DNA of 64,000 nt from positions 1 to 64,000 of the forward strand of contig OY282380.1 in NCBI GenBank assembly GCA_958295885.1, given 5' to 3'. The translations under genes and the position numbers were made by a program. Positions 10,134 to 19,480 of the stretch are shown here, one piece after another. The stretch's first letter is position 1. Each line of letters begins with the position of its first letter. This DNA comes from Arenicellales bacterium (GTDB taxonomy: Bacteria; Pseudomonadota; Gammaproteobacteria; Arenicellales; JAJDZL01). The notes under the pieces are model-generated. The model made no database searches. It was not told the origin of the DNA and worked only from the letters and a program-made list of their open reading frames with translations.

Positions 10134-11096
10134 TTAGTTAAACCTTCCATCAACACCAGAAACGAGTTCTTTGTATTTCAGCCGTTTTCCAACCATACCC
10201 TGCACAATACTTCTCATCTGATCAACAGTATCGAGTGGGCGTGCATTGTGCCGTCCAGCAAACTCCTGAACATATCGGTTGAGATGCTTTTTGATCATTT
10301 TGTGATAAGTGCCTTTAAGCGATCTTTTGAGCATTGACCAGAAGGATTCAATGCCGTTGATGTGCACCTGTTTTCTGACATACTCACCAACTGAATACTT
10401 GACTGATTTGTGGTCGAAATCAACCATGCGTTCATAACTCTTAAGATCATCAGTAAAGACTTCCGAACCTTCTTCTACATTTGATTCAATAAAGCCATGC
10501 AGTGTTGTTCTTCGAGTATTCGGAATGACTTGTGCTTTGACATTGTTAGTTTCTCGGTTTTTCATACCGGCAACAATAGATTTTCCTACTCCGCCTCTGC
10601 CAGCATTCAATTTCTTATCCCAGTGCTTGTTCTTTTCAAGACCACCGACATAAGTTTCATCTACTTCGACTTTGCCAGCAAAATCAAATTCGTGATCGTT
10701 GAAGGTTTCACGGATTCGGTGCGCCAAGTGCCATGCGTTCTTCTGTGCAATATCCAAATCCCTTGACAGTTTCATGCTGGACACGCCTTTTAGATTTGTA
10801 GTCATTTGGTAAATGGCAATAGCCCAAACCTGATAACCAAGATTAGAACTTTGCATTACTGTGCCCGTTTTTGTCGAAAAGAACCTGCGGCACTTTCGGC
10901 AGCGAAAGCGCATATTTGGGTGAGTGGTTTTGTCTTGAATGTTGGTCGATTCGCATTTTGGGCATTCAACGTGTCCGCTCCATCGCGCTTTGATAAACCA
11001 GTCTTCAGCCGCTTCATCATTGGGGAACTTCTTGAACAGTTCAACAAGCGACATCCCCTTTCTGTATGACTTTCCTGGTGCTTTTTTCTTTGCCAT
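10134..11096 (-). CDS. IS1595-family transposase, intact
   Basis: 320 residues. An N-terminal zinc ribbon (about 45-75, CPKC...CRKC) is followed by TKTGTVMQSSNLGYQVWAIAIY and the DDE/DDN core: VEVDETYVGG with the first catalytic Asp, FTDDLKSYERM with the second, and HINGIESFWSMLKR carrying the third-site Asn/Glu region. The length is normal for the IS1595 subgroup. The start is close to the right terminal repeat. This is the only complete IS1595 transposase in the window and the likely source of activity on the 29-bp ends. Confidence 0.95.
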   Translation of the reverse strand: MAKKKAPGKSYRKGMSLVELFKKFPNDEAAEDWFIKARWSGHVECPKCESTNIQDKTTHPNMRFRCRKCRRFFSTKTGTVMQSSNLGYQVWAIAIYQMTTNLKGVSSMKLSRDLDIAQKNAWHLAHRIRETFNDHEFDFAGKVEVDETYVGGLEKNKHWDKKLNAGRGGVGKSIVAGMKNRETNNVKAQVIPNTRRTTLHGFIESNVEEGSEVFTDDLKSYERMVDFDHKSVKYSVGEYVRKQVHINGIESFWSMLKRSLKGTYHKMIKKHLNRYVQEFAGRHNARPLDTVDQMRSIVQGMVGKRLKYKELVSGVDGRFN

Positions 11097-11158
11097 TTAT
11101 CTATACCAATTCATTGATTTAATAATATAAGTATAGCAAAATGGTTAGGATAAGTCAA

Positions 11159-11187
11159 GGCGAATGGTTAGGATTGGTTATAATTCC
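11159..11187. repeat. Right terminal inverted repeat (29 bp, perfect)
   Basis: Exact reverse complement of 8003-8031. A second TCCTAACCATT-like unit follows just inside (minus strand), possibly an additional transposase site. Confidence 0.95.
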
Positions 11188-11196
11188 TTAAGCAAA
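11188..11196. repeat. Right target duplication TTAAGCAAA
   Basis: Matches 7993-8001; see the left copy. Confidence 0.85.
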
Positions 11197-14100
11197 AGAT
11201 GTCAAATCAGGTTGTCAAGTTCAAAGATGTAACAAAGATTTTGTACGATTCGCTTGGTTTTGACCGCGATGATGAGACTCAAGCGGTACTGAATGTGGCA
11301 GCTCGAGCAATATGTCCAGATTACGGAACCCGGCTTCTGCCATGGCGTGTACATATTTTTCACCGAGCACAGGGTGGTTTCTGGGTCTGTGTCAACAGGG
11401 AATGTTCGTATCGGGATTCGGTTTTATGTGATGCGGAGTCGGACTGGGGATTCGGGGCGCTTTGGTTCAGGCAGCGGGACAAATGTAAGTGTGAAGCCCC
11501 GGTATTTGAACTCTTCGCTTGCCACGAGTGTGGCGCTTCATATCTTTTAGCTGGGTTAACTCTAGGGAAGTCAGCTCATCTTGTGCCGCGTTGTGCTATT
11601 TGGACGGATGACTTTTCAGTCGATGCCGAACCCGATTCAAAGACTGACAACGAAAATATTATCCCAACTGGGACGGTGATACTGTCACCTGATCGACAGG
11701 ATCCTACAGACAGATATCTTAGGATTGAAGACGGACGGGTGTATGACAATGCTCCACTTGACGGTGGTAATTTTGTTCGAATCAGGCTGGATATGGTCCA
11801 TTCGACTCTTAGCTGCTGTTCTGGAGCTGCTGATTCGAGTCTGGTACCGCAACATTATGGACCACCATTTTTCATGGGTGCGACTCTCCCTACATTCGTC
11901 GAGGAGGTAACTGAACCGTTGGATAAAGCCGGTCTACCTATGGGAGGACGACGCGCCATCACGTTTTCAGACAGTCGTCAGGGAACGGCTGGATTGGCGG
12001 CGAAGCTCCAACGGGATGCGGAACGAAACCTGACGAGATCGTTTCTCTATCATGCGGTGCAGGAAGATAACGGGCTGGATGATTTGAAACGAAAAATACT
12101 GAATCAAAGGCTTGAGATATTTACTCAAATTAATGATCCGATATTTGATGAAGATATTCAAAGCATTAAGGCACAACTATCCGGCCGGAAGGAACCAATA
12201 CCCTGGTCATAATTGGTAACCCGATTTTCCGAACAGGTCGAACTATGTAACTTCGCGATCGACGTTTGGAGTGCACGTATCCGTGGTGGTGACAACAAAG
12301 AAGACAAGCTGCATATTCCTGCAAAATTGTTCCTCTACCGCGAACTCTTTAGGAGACCAAAAGTTCAAAACAATCCTGAGACGATGGGGCGCCTACGACT
12401 GAGTTTTCCCAAGCTGGAAGAAAAAGCTGGTATGCAAATCCCCGATGTTCTCAGTCGTAAAGGTATCGACTCTGATTCATGGGGCGCACTTGCGTTGGCG
12501 GCAGTGGATTTTGTGTTCCGCGAACGGTTGGCAACTAGGATTTCGCCAGACTGGATGCTACGATACGTTAGCCCTCGTTCTGGAACAGGACCTAACTCCA
12601 TCTGTCACCCTGATCTCGCGAATTCTGCCCGACAGGACGGAACTTATCCATGGTTCGAATCGAAACCACGAGGTGCGCGACCATCCCGTTTGCTCCGGTT
12701 GGTCTACAGACTGATCAATGGTCAATGGAACAAAATGTCTGATCAAGATCAAGCGCGTGAAGTACTTGAAAGTCTCTGGTCTCTCATCACTTCAACAGTT
12801 GCAGAGGATATCGGTGGTGGACTTTATCAGCTCGATTTCAAAAATGCTGCTGTAGTTCGTCTTGACCAAGGTTGGGTTTGCCTGGTTTCTCGGCGAATTA
12901 TTGGTTGTTCACCTCGTGATATGTCGCCATACAATCCAGACCAGCAGCTGGTTCCGATCAAACTGCCACGGCTCCCTTGAGCCAATGCGGGGGGATTGGA
13001 ACCTAATGCACGTGTTGAATCAATGCATTGGTGCCGGAACAATGAGGAAATTAAGAGGCTGCGAAAAAGAATTCTGTGGACAGACCTTCATGATCGTATT
13101 GCTACATACTCCCCATTCATACGTGCGCAGGAACATTCGGCTCAGATCAAGCGTCAGGTATTAGCTGACTACGAGCAACAATTCGAGGAGGGGCGCATCA
13201 ATTTGCTAAATTGCTCCACTACGATGGAAATGGGTGTGGACATTCCGAATGTCCAAATTGTAGTCAATGCCAACGTACCTCCCTCGGTGGTAAACTACCG
13301 CCAGCGGGTAGGCCGAGCCGGGCGAAGAAACGAGCCTTGGAGTTTCAGCATCGCGTTCTGCCGAAATCTACCACTGGACCAAATCGTGTTTGACAACCCT
13401 ATTCAAATGCTTTCAGCATCCGTGGTGGTACCTGCCGTCAGTTTTGACAGCCCCAAACTTATTGCCCGTCATGTCAATGCGGCACTGCTTGCTGAGTTCT
13501 TCCGGTAACAGACCGACGGCATTGACCTGATGGCATCTGCTGGTGGCTTCTTTGGGGCTACGTTAGATACAAAAAATCCGTTTAAATGCCCGTCTATGGC
13601 TAATAATTTTCTAGACTGCTTACGAAAGAATTGGACTCATACTGACGATTTAACCCATCTTACACGGCGTACATGTTTAGAAGACCAAGATGACTCTTAC
13701 CTGATGGCTGAATCTGCGGAAGCGTTCGAGACGATGATGAAGCGCTGGCAAAAAGAGTATTCCGCGCTACTTGAGTGGCGTGATGCAGCAGGTGCCAAGG
13801 AGGTTGAACAGGCATTCGAAACTCGGGCACGCCGAATGCATGGTGAATTTCTGTTGGGTGAGCCTGCTCGCCGGGGATGGACACCATCCTACGGTTTTCC
13901 CATTGACGTAGTGACTTTTCATCACCTCTCAGACGACAACGTTAATGATGAACATGCAGTCGTTGCATTTGGGGAGCACCGAGGCAGAGCTTCGCGTACG
14001 GCAGATATCGCGATTCGCGGGTACGCACCTGGAGCTGAGGTTGTAATAGACGCTCTGGTGTACCGTTCCGAAGGTATATTTCCTGCTTGGGGAGCAAATG

Positions 14101-14825
14101 CCGATGTATCTAGGCTCGAGGACCTCCAGGATTTTTGGGAGTGTTCTTCCTGTAGTTTTTTCGATTTAGTGCGTATCGTGCCTGAGGCTTGTCCAAAATG
14201 TAATACGCCAGTCAACAGACGGACAATTCGACGTTGCCTTAGGCCAACGGGTTACTTAGGGCGACGTGCGCCACACACGGGATATGAGAATCTTGGCTAT
14301 GTTCCTTATGAATTACCCAAAATTTCCGCTGCAGGTGCATCTTGGCATGCTCTACCTAATCCTGAGGCTGGACGTATACGTTCCACCCCGGATGGACAAG
14401 TGATCACATTGGGGTCGGGACTCCACGGACTAGGCTATGCACTATGTCTTTCTTGTGGACGTGCCGAACCTGAGACAGAGCGGAGAAGTGCTGTTCCTCC
14501 ACAAAGCATTCGTAAGCATCATCCACTGGCAGAAGCTCCGGGAATAAATCTGGAGCAGGGGTATTACTGTCCTGGCGGACACACCGAACCTCAACGCATT
14601 CAACGTAACGTACACCTAAGCCATGTGTCTCACACCGATGTGTTTGAACTTCAACTGCCAATCGATGCTAATCGAGATCAAGGGCTTGCCCTTGCAGCTG
14701 GGATTCGCGAAGAACTTGCCATACGGCTCGGGGCTGCAGCCCGTGAGATTGGTATCGCAGTCAGCTCATCGACTGGTCCATATGGCGAGAACCGAGTCTC
14801 CAGTTTTCTGTACGACCGGGCATCT

Positions 14826-14836
14826 GGGGGGGGGGG
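14826..14836 (+). repeat. Eleven-G homopolymer causing a frameshift in druE
   Basis: The protein reads YDRASGG before the run, and the downstream sequence AGLVLRLSDQEW continues in another frame. Seven or ten G would keep the gene in frame; eleven does not. The run falls within the DUF1998 region, where related proteins have a Gly-Gly-Ala-Gly turn. Confidence 0.8.
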
Positions 14837-16148
14837 GCAGGGCTCGTATTGCGCTTATCAGATCAAGAATGGTTCCAGTACTGTCTAAATGGGGCTCACC
14901 AGAGACTTGACTGCAACGAAGATTGTAGGCATGGATGCCCAGCATGTATTCTACGTCCGGATCTCAACTTCAAAAAAGAGGCACTTGATCGGGTCGGAGC
15001 TCGACGTATCGCAAATCATATTCTAAACGGGCTTCAAATTCCAGAAACTATGAGTGTATTCGGATCGGGTACAAATCTTTTGGAATCGTCGTTGACTGAA
15101 TGGCTCTATCGGCAAAAACAGATGGGAGTAATTTCTACCATCTGTCTCTATTTGCACGGCTCTCCTTCGGATTGGGAACTTGCTGATTGGCCAATCGCAA
15201 AAGAATTCCGTCAGCTGAAGGAGTCTGGCGTGAATATTGAACTAACCGTCCAAAGTGAAGCGCTAGTCAGTAAGAATATGGAAATTGCGCTGCAATTGGA
15301 TCTTCATCGACTGGCGGCTCATGCAACACTAAACCATGTATCGGAGCTACCGGCGGTTGGTAATGCCTTGATAGTGGCTGTGATTCGTGTAAATAAAGGA
15401 AACATCGCTATCGCTGCTTACGATAAGAGGGATGCAGTTCCGGGTCCTCTATGGGGACTTGGCTTGGAAAATGTCCTAGTTCAAGGACCCGCACCTACCA
15501 GGCTACCCGAAAAGCAGCCATTCGCGATTGATCGACTCATAGATGTATCTGCTGGAAATGCACATATGATCCGAATCTACCAACATCCAGACGGTCAAGT
15601 AAGTACTTTTGGGCATAAATTCTGGCAAATCTTGGCTGAGGAAGCCCCATTGACAATTAATGCACTTCACAGATTTAAAGTTCGCACCATTTGCTATACT
15701 GATCGCTACCTCCTAACACCTCTTTCTCTGAGACTTCTTTACGAAGTAGTACGGAATTTACCAGGGGGTGAAGCTTGTAAGTTGCAAATATCGACCGCAT
15801 GTCGTAGCGGGCAGTTAAAGCGGTGTTTTAAGATTTTCCATACATATCCTGATGATTTATTGAGACGCAAAGCGTTGGAAATGCTGTTTCCTCGTGGACA
15901 GATCATTATTCATGATAAATTTGAGGTGCCTCATGCTCGTAGTTTCGCCCTTCGCTTAGGAGACGGCCGAAAGATAACAATATTGCTTGATCAGGGTTTT
16001 GGCAGTTGGTATGCGAATGTTGCACTGAATTTTGATTTCAGAATAGAACCCACCGAACAGGTTAACATCCTCAAATTACTAAATTTCGAAGTTAATGTCC
16101 ATAAAGGACAAAATGTGCCAATTGTTCTGAAAGAATTCTTAAGTTGAT

Positions 16149-17194
16149 GGCTCTATTCGTGAAATGTGTGGAATTTATCAAAAAGCCAGATCCAAACACG
16201 CAGCTGAAGTAGGAGTGGTTGAGGTGACACAACGATGGAACCAGCGCAGGTGACTGTCGAGCCACTTGGTAGAAACTCCGCGACAACGATGATCGACAAA
16301 ATTCTTCAATCGTTCATGTCGATTGTTGACGTTCTGAAGGTGCCAGGTTCCGCGCACAAAGCCCTCTCGAGACACCACGATGGTTTCATGTTGCAATCCC
16401 AGTTCTGTGGCGCACTTGGCATACGACCTGTGCCCATCGCTGACCATGACCGAATCTGTGGCCACGAGCTGAACTGACAGGGGTTTGAGTTGCTTTGCCT
16501 TCATGCCCGCCAACCGCGTATTGCGGGTGGGTCCACCGCGTTGTACGGCAGTGAGCACTGCAACTTGTTCTGAACTGCGACCTCCCGGGTGGCGGTTCCA
16601 CCTCGGGCTCGGGGTTCTCGCTCGTCTTTGACCTTGCGGTCCCCCTTGCGACTGTGTAAATACAAGGTTTCGTCTACCTCGACCACGCCTTGAAACTTGT
16701 CATTTGGCGTCTGCGTCGACAGAAACCGATGACGCCAGCGAAACGCAGTGCTGACCGCGATCCCACAGCTGCGAGCCGATTCGCACACCGTCTCCTAACG
16801 CATTTGTGCCGCCGCGAACGCCGGCTGCTTCTCCTTGTGATGCAAGCCTGACAGGGGCGAAACCGACGCCGCATTGAAGGTGCGACCACAACCTTTGGCA
16901 CCGCGATAACGTTGTAAACCGCGGGTGATGCCATGTCTGTAGGCTCCCTCGGTGCCACAGTGCGGACCGCGACGGTCCTTGCCCACGCGTTGTTCCACCG
17001 CCAACACCGATTGAGCTTCGGTATAGGCTTCATTCAAAATCATAATGGCTTGGGCTTGCTGATGAACCGAGAGTTGCTTGAACCGGGCGATATAGGTTTC
17101 AGATTGTTCAGCATCCATGCTGGTTTATCCTTATGTTTTTAAATGTGATTTGATCATTATTATTCCAAATACCACACAAATTAAGAACAGAGCC
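16149..17194 (-). mobile_element. IS1595-family IS, right copy, full length, transposase frameshifted
   Basis: 1,046 bp with imperfect inverted repeats (GGCTCTATTCGTGAAATG against GGCTCTGTTCTTAATTTG). The transposase starts at 17118 (MDAEQSETYIARF) and carries HCGTEGAYRHGITRGLQR. A stop near the end of that frame (about 16795) interrupts it, and frame changes follow near 16600, giving the later segments VEVDETLYLHSRKGDRK and VMVSDGHRSYAKC. It is an ISXO2-like member of the family, distinct from the element inside druE. It begins one base after the druE stop codon. Confidence 0.9.
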
Positions 17195-17202
17195 TTTCAT
17201 TT
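17195..17202. repeat. Right 8-bp target duplication TTTCATTT
   Basis: Identical to 2044-2051. It marks the outer right edge of the 15.1-kb block. Confidence 0.8.
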
Positions 17203-17784
17203 ACATCCAATTTTGCATAGACTCCAATTTCCTCTACGGAAATACAAAATAAAGGAATGAGCTGGGAGATGGCATTGTTCAGAATCAGAAAGGTTCACAG
17301 ATGGTCCCACAATGAAGCGAATCGCCGAAGTCAATGGTAAATCAGAATTTCCTTTGCCAGTCAAGAAGCAATTTCATGCATTCGATGTAGGCTGCGTGAG
17401 TATCGCGAAAGTCAATCACAGTGAATCAGCTGTACGTTTGTATACTGCAACTCCTTTTGCTACACGGTAAACGCTCATGAATGCGCCTCAATCACCCCGA
17501 AAGGATGAAATACGTCAAGGCATCTGATCGCAAATTGACGAATCATTTCTGATACATTAAGTTGGCGAAGGAGGCGGAAACAGAGATCGATTTTATTTTG
17601 GTGGGAAGCTTGGTCTTCACCCCGCACGGCAAACTGAGCGAAAAGGCAGGCGCGCACCCCGAATTGTACCCGTCCCGTGGACGAACGGCAATTTACACCA
17701 CGGTTGTTACGGCACCGTGTGTTTACCAGCCTTGCCGTTTGCTCCGTCTCCATTTTTTCAAATCATCAATGGAGAATCCTTAGG
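17203..17784. other. Displaced porin leader and other non-coding sequence
   Basis: If the 15.1-kb block is removed, this sequence becomes the region upstream of the porin: on the minus strand it ends TTGGATGTAA directly before ATGAAA, with GAGGAAATTGGAG about 20-35 bases further upstream. A 52-codon plus-strand frame (17312-17470) has no recognisable features. 17480-17784 may include the non-coding left end of the IS110 remnant that follows. Confidence 0.45.
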
Positions 17785-18065
17785 ATGAATGATGAACTGC
17801 AAGTTGTCAATGCCCGCGTCGCCGGCTTGGACATCCATAAGATGCAGACCACCGCCTCGTTAAGGCCACCGTCGCTCCCGCCCACAAACTGGCTCGCACC
17901 CTTTACGCGGTGCTGCGCGACCGACGACCCGACCGCGACCCTACGGTGAACTACGAAGAACTGGTGATCCGGCGCAACGCCCTGCGTTGGATCCAGCAAT
18001 TGGCCCAATTCAACATTCTCAAGCGGCATCAAGATGGCAGCGTGACCGTTAACTGGGACTCTTGA
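17785..18065 (+). pseudogene. Internally deleted IS110-family transposase
   Basis: ATG 17785 opens with MNDELQVVNARVAGLDIHKM and TTASLR, the IS110 N-terminus with the first catalytic Asp in GLDIHK. At about 17870 the frame jumps to a C-terminal piece, KATVAPAHKLARTLYAVLRD through NYEELVIRRNALRWIQQLAQ, ending VNWDS at TGA 18063-18065. About 300 central codons are missing, leaving a non-autonomous derivative. Confidence 0.75.
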
Positions 18066-18264
18066 AGCCCGGCCGCTTCACTGTCTGCGAAACTGCGAAT
18101 ACGATCTAAAAGATTCGGGGACGTCATCACTTCGTTGATTCGCCGCAGCGGTGGCCTTCACAACCGCACACAGATCGCGATCCTCGAAGATCCTGCGACA
18201 TCTCACCATGTCTGCAATCCCCAAACATCGTCCCGGACTTCATGGCAATATTAGGAAGTTGATC

Positions 18265-19099
18265 ATGCCTGAACTCCCCGAAGTTGCAATCACGGTTTGC
18301 GGACTTCAAGACCTGATCGACAGGCAGATCACGGATGTGGGAACTACCGGTCAAGATTTACGCGACCCGTTTCCCGAAAATTTACCTAAGAAAGTCAAGA
18401 ATCAGTGTGTGGAGTCAGTGGAACGTCGGGCAAAATACGTTTTGGTCGAATTCGAGACTGGTTACATTATGATGCACATGGGCATTTCCGGCAACATCCT
18501 GCTGGAAAAAAGCAATGATTCTGCCAATAACGAAAAACATGTCCATTTGAAGTTGAAGTTCAGCAGCGAAGATCGACTTCTATTCCGATGTGTTCGCCGG
18601 CATGGTTGTGTTTTATGGCTTGAAGGCAAGCCGCCGGAATGCCGGCTTCTTGACAGACTTGGAAAAGACCCTCTGGATAAAAATTTTTGATTGAGAATAT
18701 TTGAAGAGAGAAGCCTGTTGTCGAAAAGTCAGTGTAAAACAATTTATCCTGGAGCAGGAGGTTGTAGCCGGAATGGGGAACATTTACGCGTCAGAGAGTC
18801 TGTTTCGAGCTCGGATTTCACCGACGGAAAAAGTTACTGACATCTGCGAGGATGAATACGATACGCTGGCTAAGAAAATACAAGAGACCATGAAGGATGC
18901 AATTGAAAATGACGGAACCAGCCTGGGAGACAGAGTAAGTGACTGGGAGAGCCCTGGCCGTGTGAGAGGAAAGTTTCAGGACTGCCTTTCTGTTTATGGC
19001 AAAAAAGCAGGCGCCAAGTGTGCAGAATGCAATGGCACCATCGAAAAGAGTAAGATTGACGGCCGCATGACGAATTACTGCGAAACATGCCGGTCTTAG
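18265..19099 (+). pseudogene. mutM: Formamidopyrimidine-DNA glycosylase (MutM/Fpg), frameshifted
   Basis: The N-terminus MPELPEV supplies the catalytic Pro and Glu. RRAKYVLVEF holds the conserved Lys and MMHMGISGN the strand before the DNA-binding loop. The second part, VAGMGNIYASESLFRA, is the H2TH region, and the C-terminal zinc finger has CAEC and CETC. Between them, at 18675-18700, the frame shifts in a T run (DPLDKNF), and the realigned frame also contains TGA before EYLKREA. The total length of about 275 codons is normal. Fpg removes 8-oxoguanine; loss raises G:C to T:A mutation unless another copy exists. Two lesions make a single sequencing error unlikely. Confidence 0.85.
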
Positions 19100-19480
19100 T
19101 TTGAATCCGAAAAGTTTACAGCTTAATTTAAAGCGGGCGAATCACTGACTCGCTGCGTGCGTTTTCCTAGAAGCTGTTTTCTGCATTCGTCGTCCGGCTG
19201 GACTAAAGTTCAATCTGAAGAGCTGACTTGCACGCACCGCAGCTCCTTGAACAAACCAACCCGTTCAGTACACATCGAAAGTGGAATTCCAAATATTTCT
19301 AGTCCCACGGCAATCGCCTCACTCGGATATTGGCTTTCTCAAGCATCGAATCTGACGCATTCGTTCATTGTAAGAACGACTGGAACTAAACCTGTCGGAG
19401 AGGACTTTTTACAGGTAAAAGTCCAACTTTTACTGCTGAGTGTTGCCGCATTTGCCGCAGGCGACAAGGGCAGCTCATAA
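19100..19480. other. No gene seen
   Basis: Intergenic sequence between broken fpg and the IS remnants, with only short open frames and no signal I can support. Confidence 0.4.

Larger units (their letters stand above)
8002..11187 (-). mobile_element. 3.2-kb IS1595-family element with passenger genes
   Basis: The ends are perfect 29-bp inverted repeats at 8003-8031 and 11159-11187, each beginning GGAATTATAACCAATCC, flanked by a 9-bp direct repeat (TTAAGCAAA). The family usually makes 8-bp duplications; the extra base may be chance. The element holds one full transposase (10134-11096) plus a minus-strand run of four passenger genes and one plus-strand lipoprotein gene. Perfect ends and an intact transposase suggest a recent insertion, younger than the decay of the surrounding copies. 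Some IS1595 subgroups are known to carry passenger genes. Confidence 0.9.
6901..16147 (+). pseudogene. druE: DruE-like giant helicase (DEVH, DUF1998/MZB), broken by an IS and five other lesions
   Basis: Start GTG 6901, preceded by GGAGG at 6890-6894 and overlapping the druH stop. With the inserted IS removed, about 2,017 codons remain. Visible parts in order: Walker A SRTGSGKTE (about 7255), DEVH (7656-7667), SATIGEG (about 7770), zinc-binding Cys clusters (11310-11560), helicase C domain with QRVGRAGRR (about 13300), a zinc ribbon CSSC...CPKC (about 14140-14200), and DUF1998/MZB cysteines in CNEDCRHGCPAC (about 14910-14950). A C-terminal region of unknown role ends the protein. Lesions: frameshift about 7010, IS at 8001, TAA 12210-12212, frameshift about 12980, TAA 13506-13508, and an 11-G run at 14826-14836. 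Size and partner favour DruE. DISARM DrmA/B are shorter and separate, and DpdJ is shorter and belongs to dpd clusters, which are absent here. Confidence 0.65.
2052..17194. mobile_element. Putative IS1595-bounded composite transposon carrying a Druantia-like locus
   Basis: Two IS1595-family copies in the same orientation bound this 15.1-kb block. The left copy (2052-2857) keeps only its outer end, GGCTCTATTCGTGAAATG. The right copy (16149-17194) keeps both ends, and its outer end reads GGCTCTGTTCTTAATTTG on the minus strand. The whole block is flanked by TTTCATTT on both sides. The inside flank of the right copy (AAGTTGAT) does not match its outside flank, so the duplication belongs to the block and not to that IS alone. 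An alternative is a single IS that later captured the cargo by homologous recombination with a second copy; both routes leave this structure. Transposase genes in both copies are frameshifted, so it is not self-mobile now. Confidence 0.7.

Noticed and set aside
3691..16147. DISARM or dpd system instead of Druantia
   Set aside because: DISARM splits helicase and DUF1998 in two shorter genes with a methylase and PLD gene; dpd needs the deazapurine genes. Neither is seen, though DpdJ-like similarity of the C-terminus is not excluded.
16149..17194. An independent recent insertion of the right IS1595 copy
   Set aside because: Its immediate flanks (AAGTTGAT and TTTCATTT) do not match; the right flank matches the left flank of the other copy.
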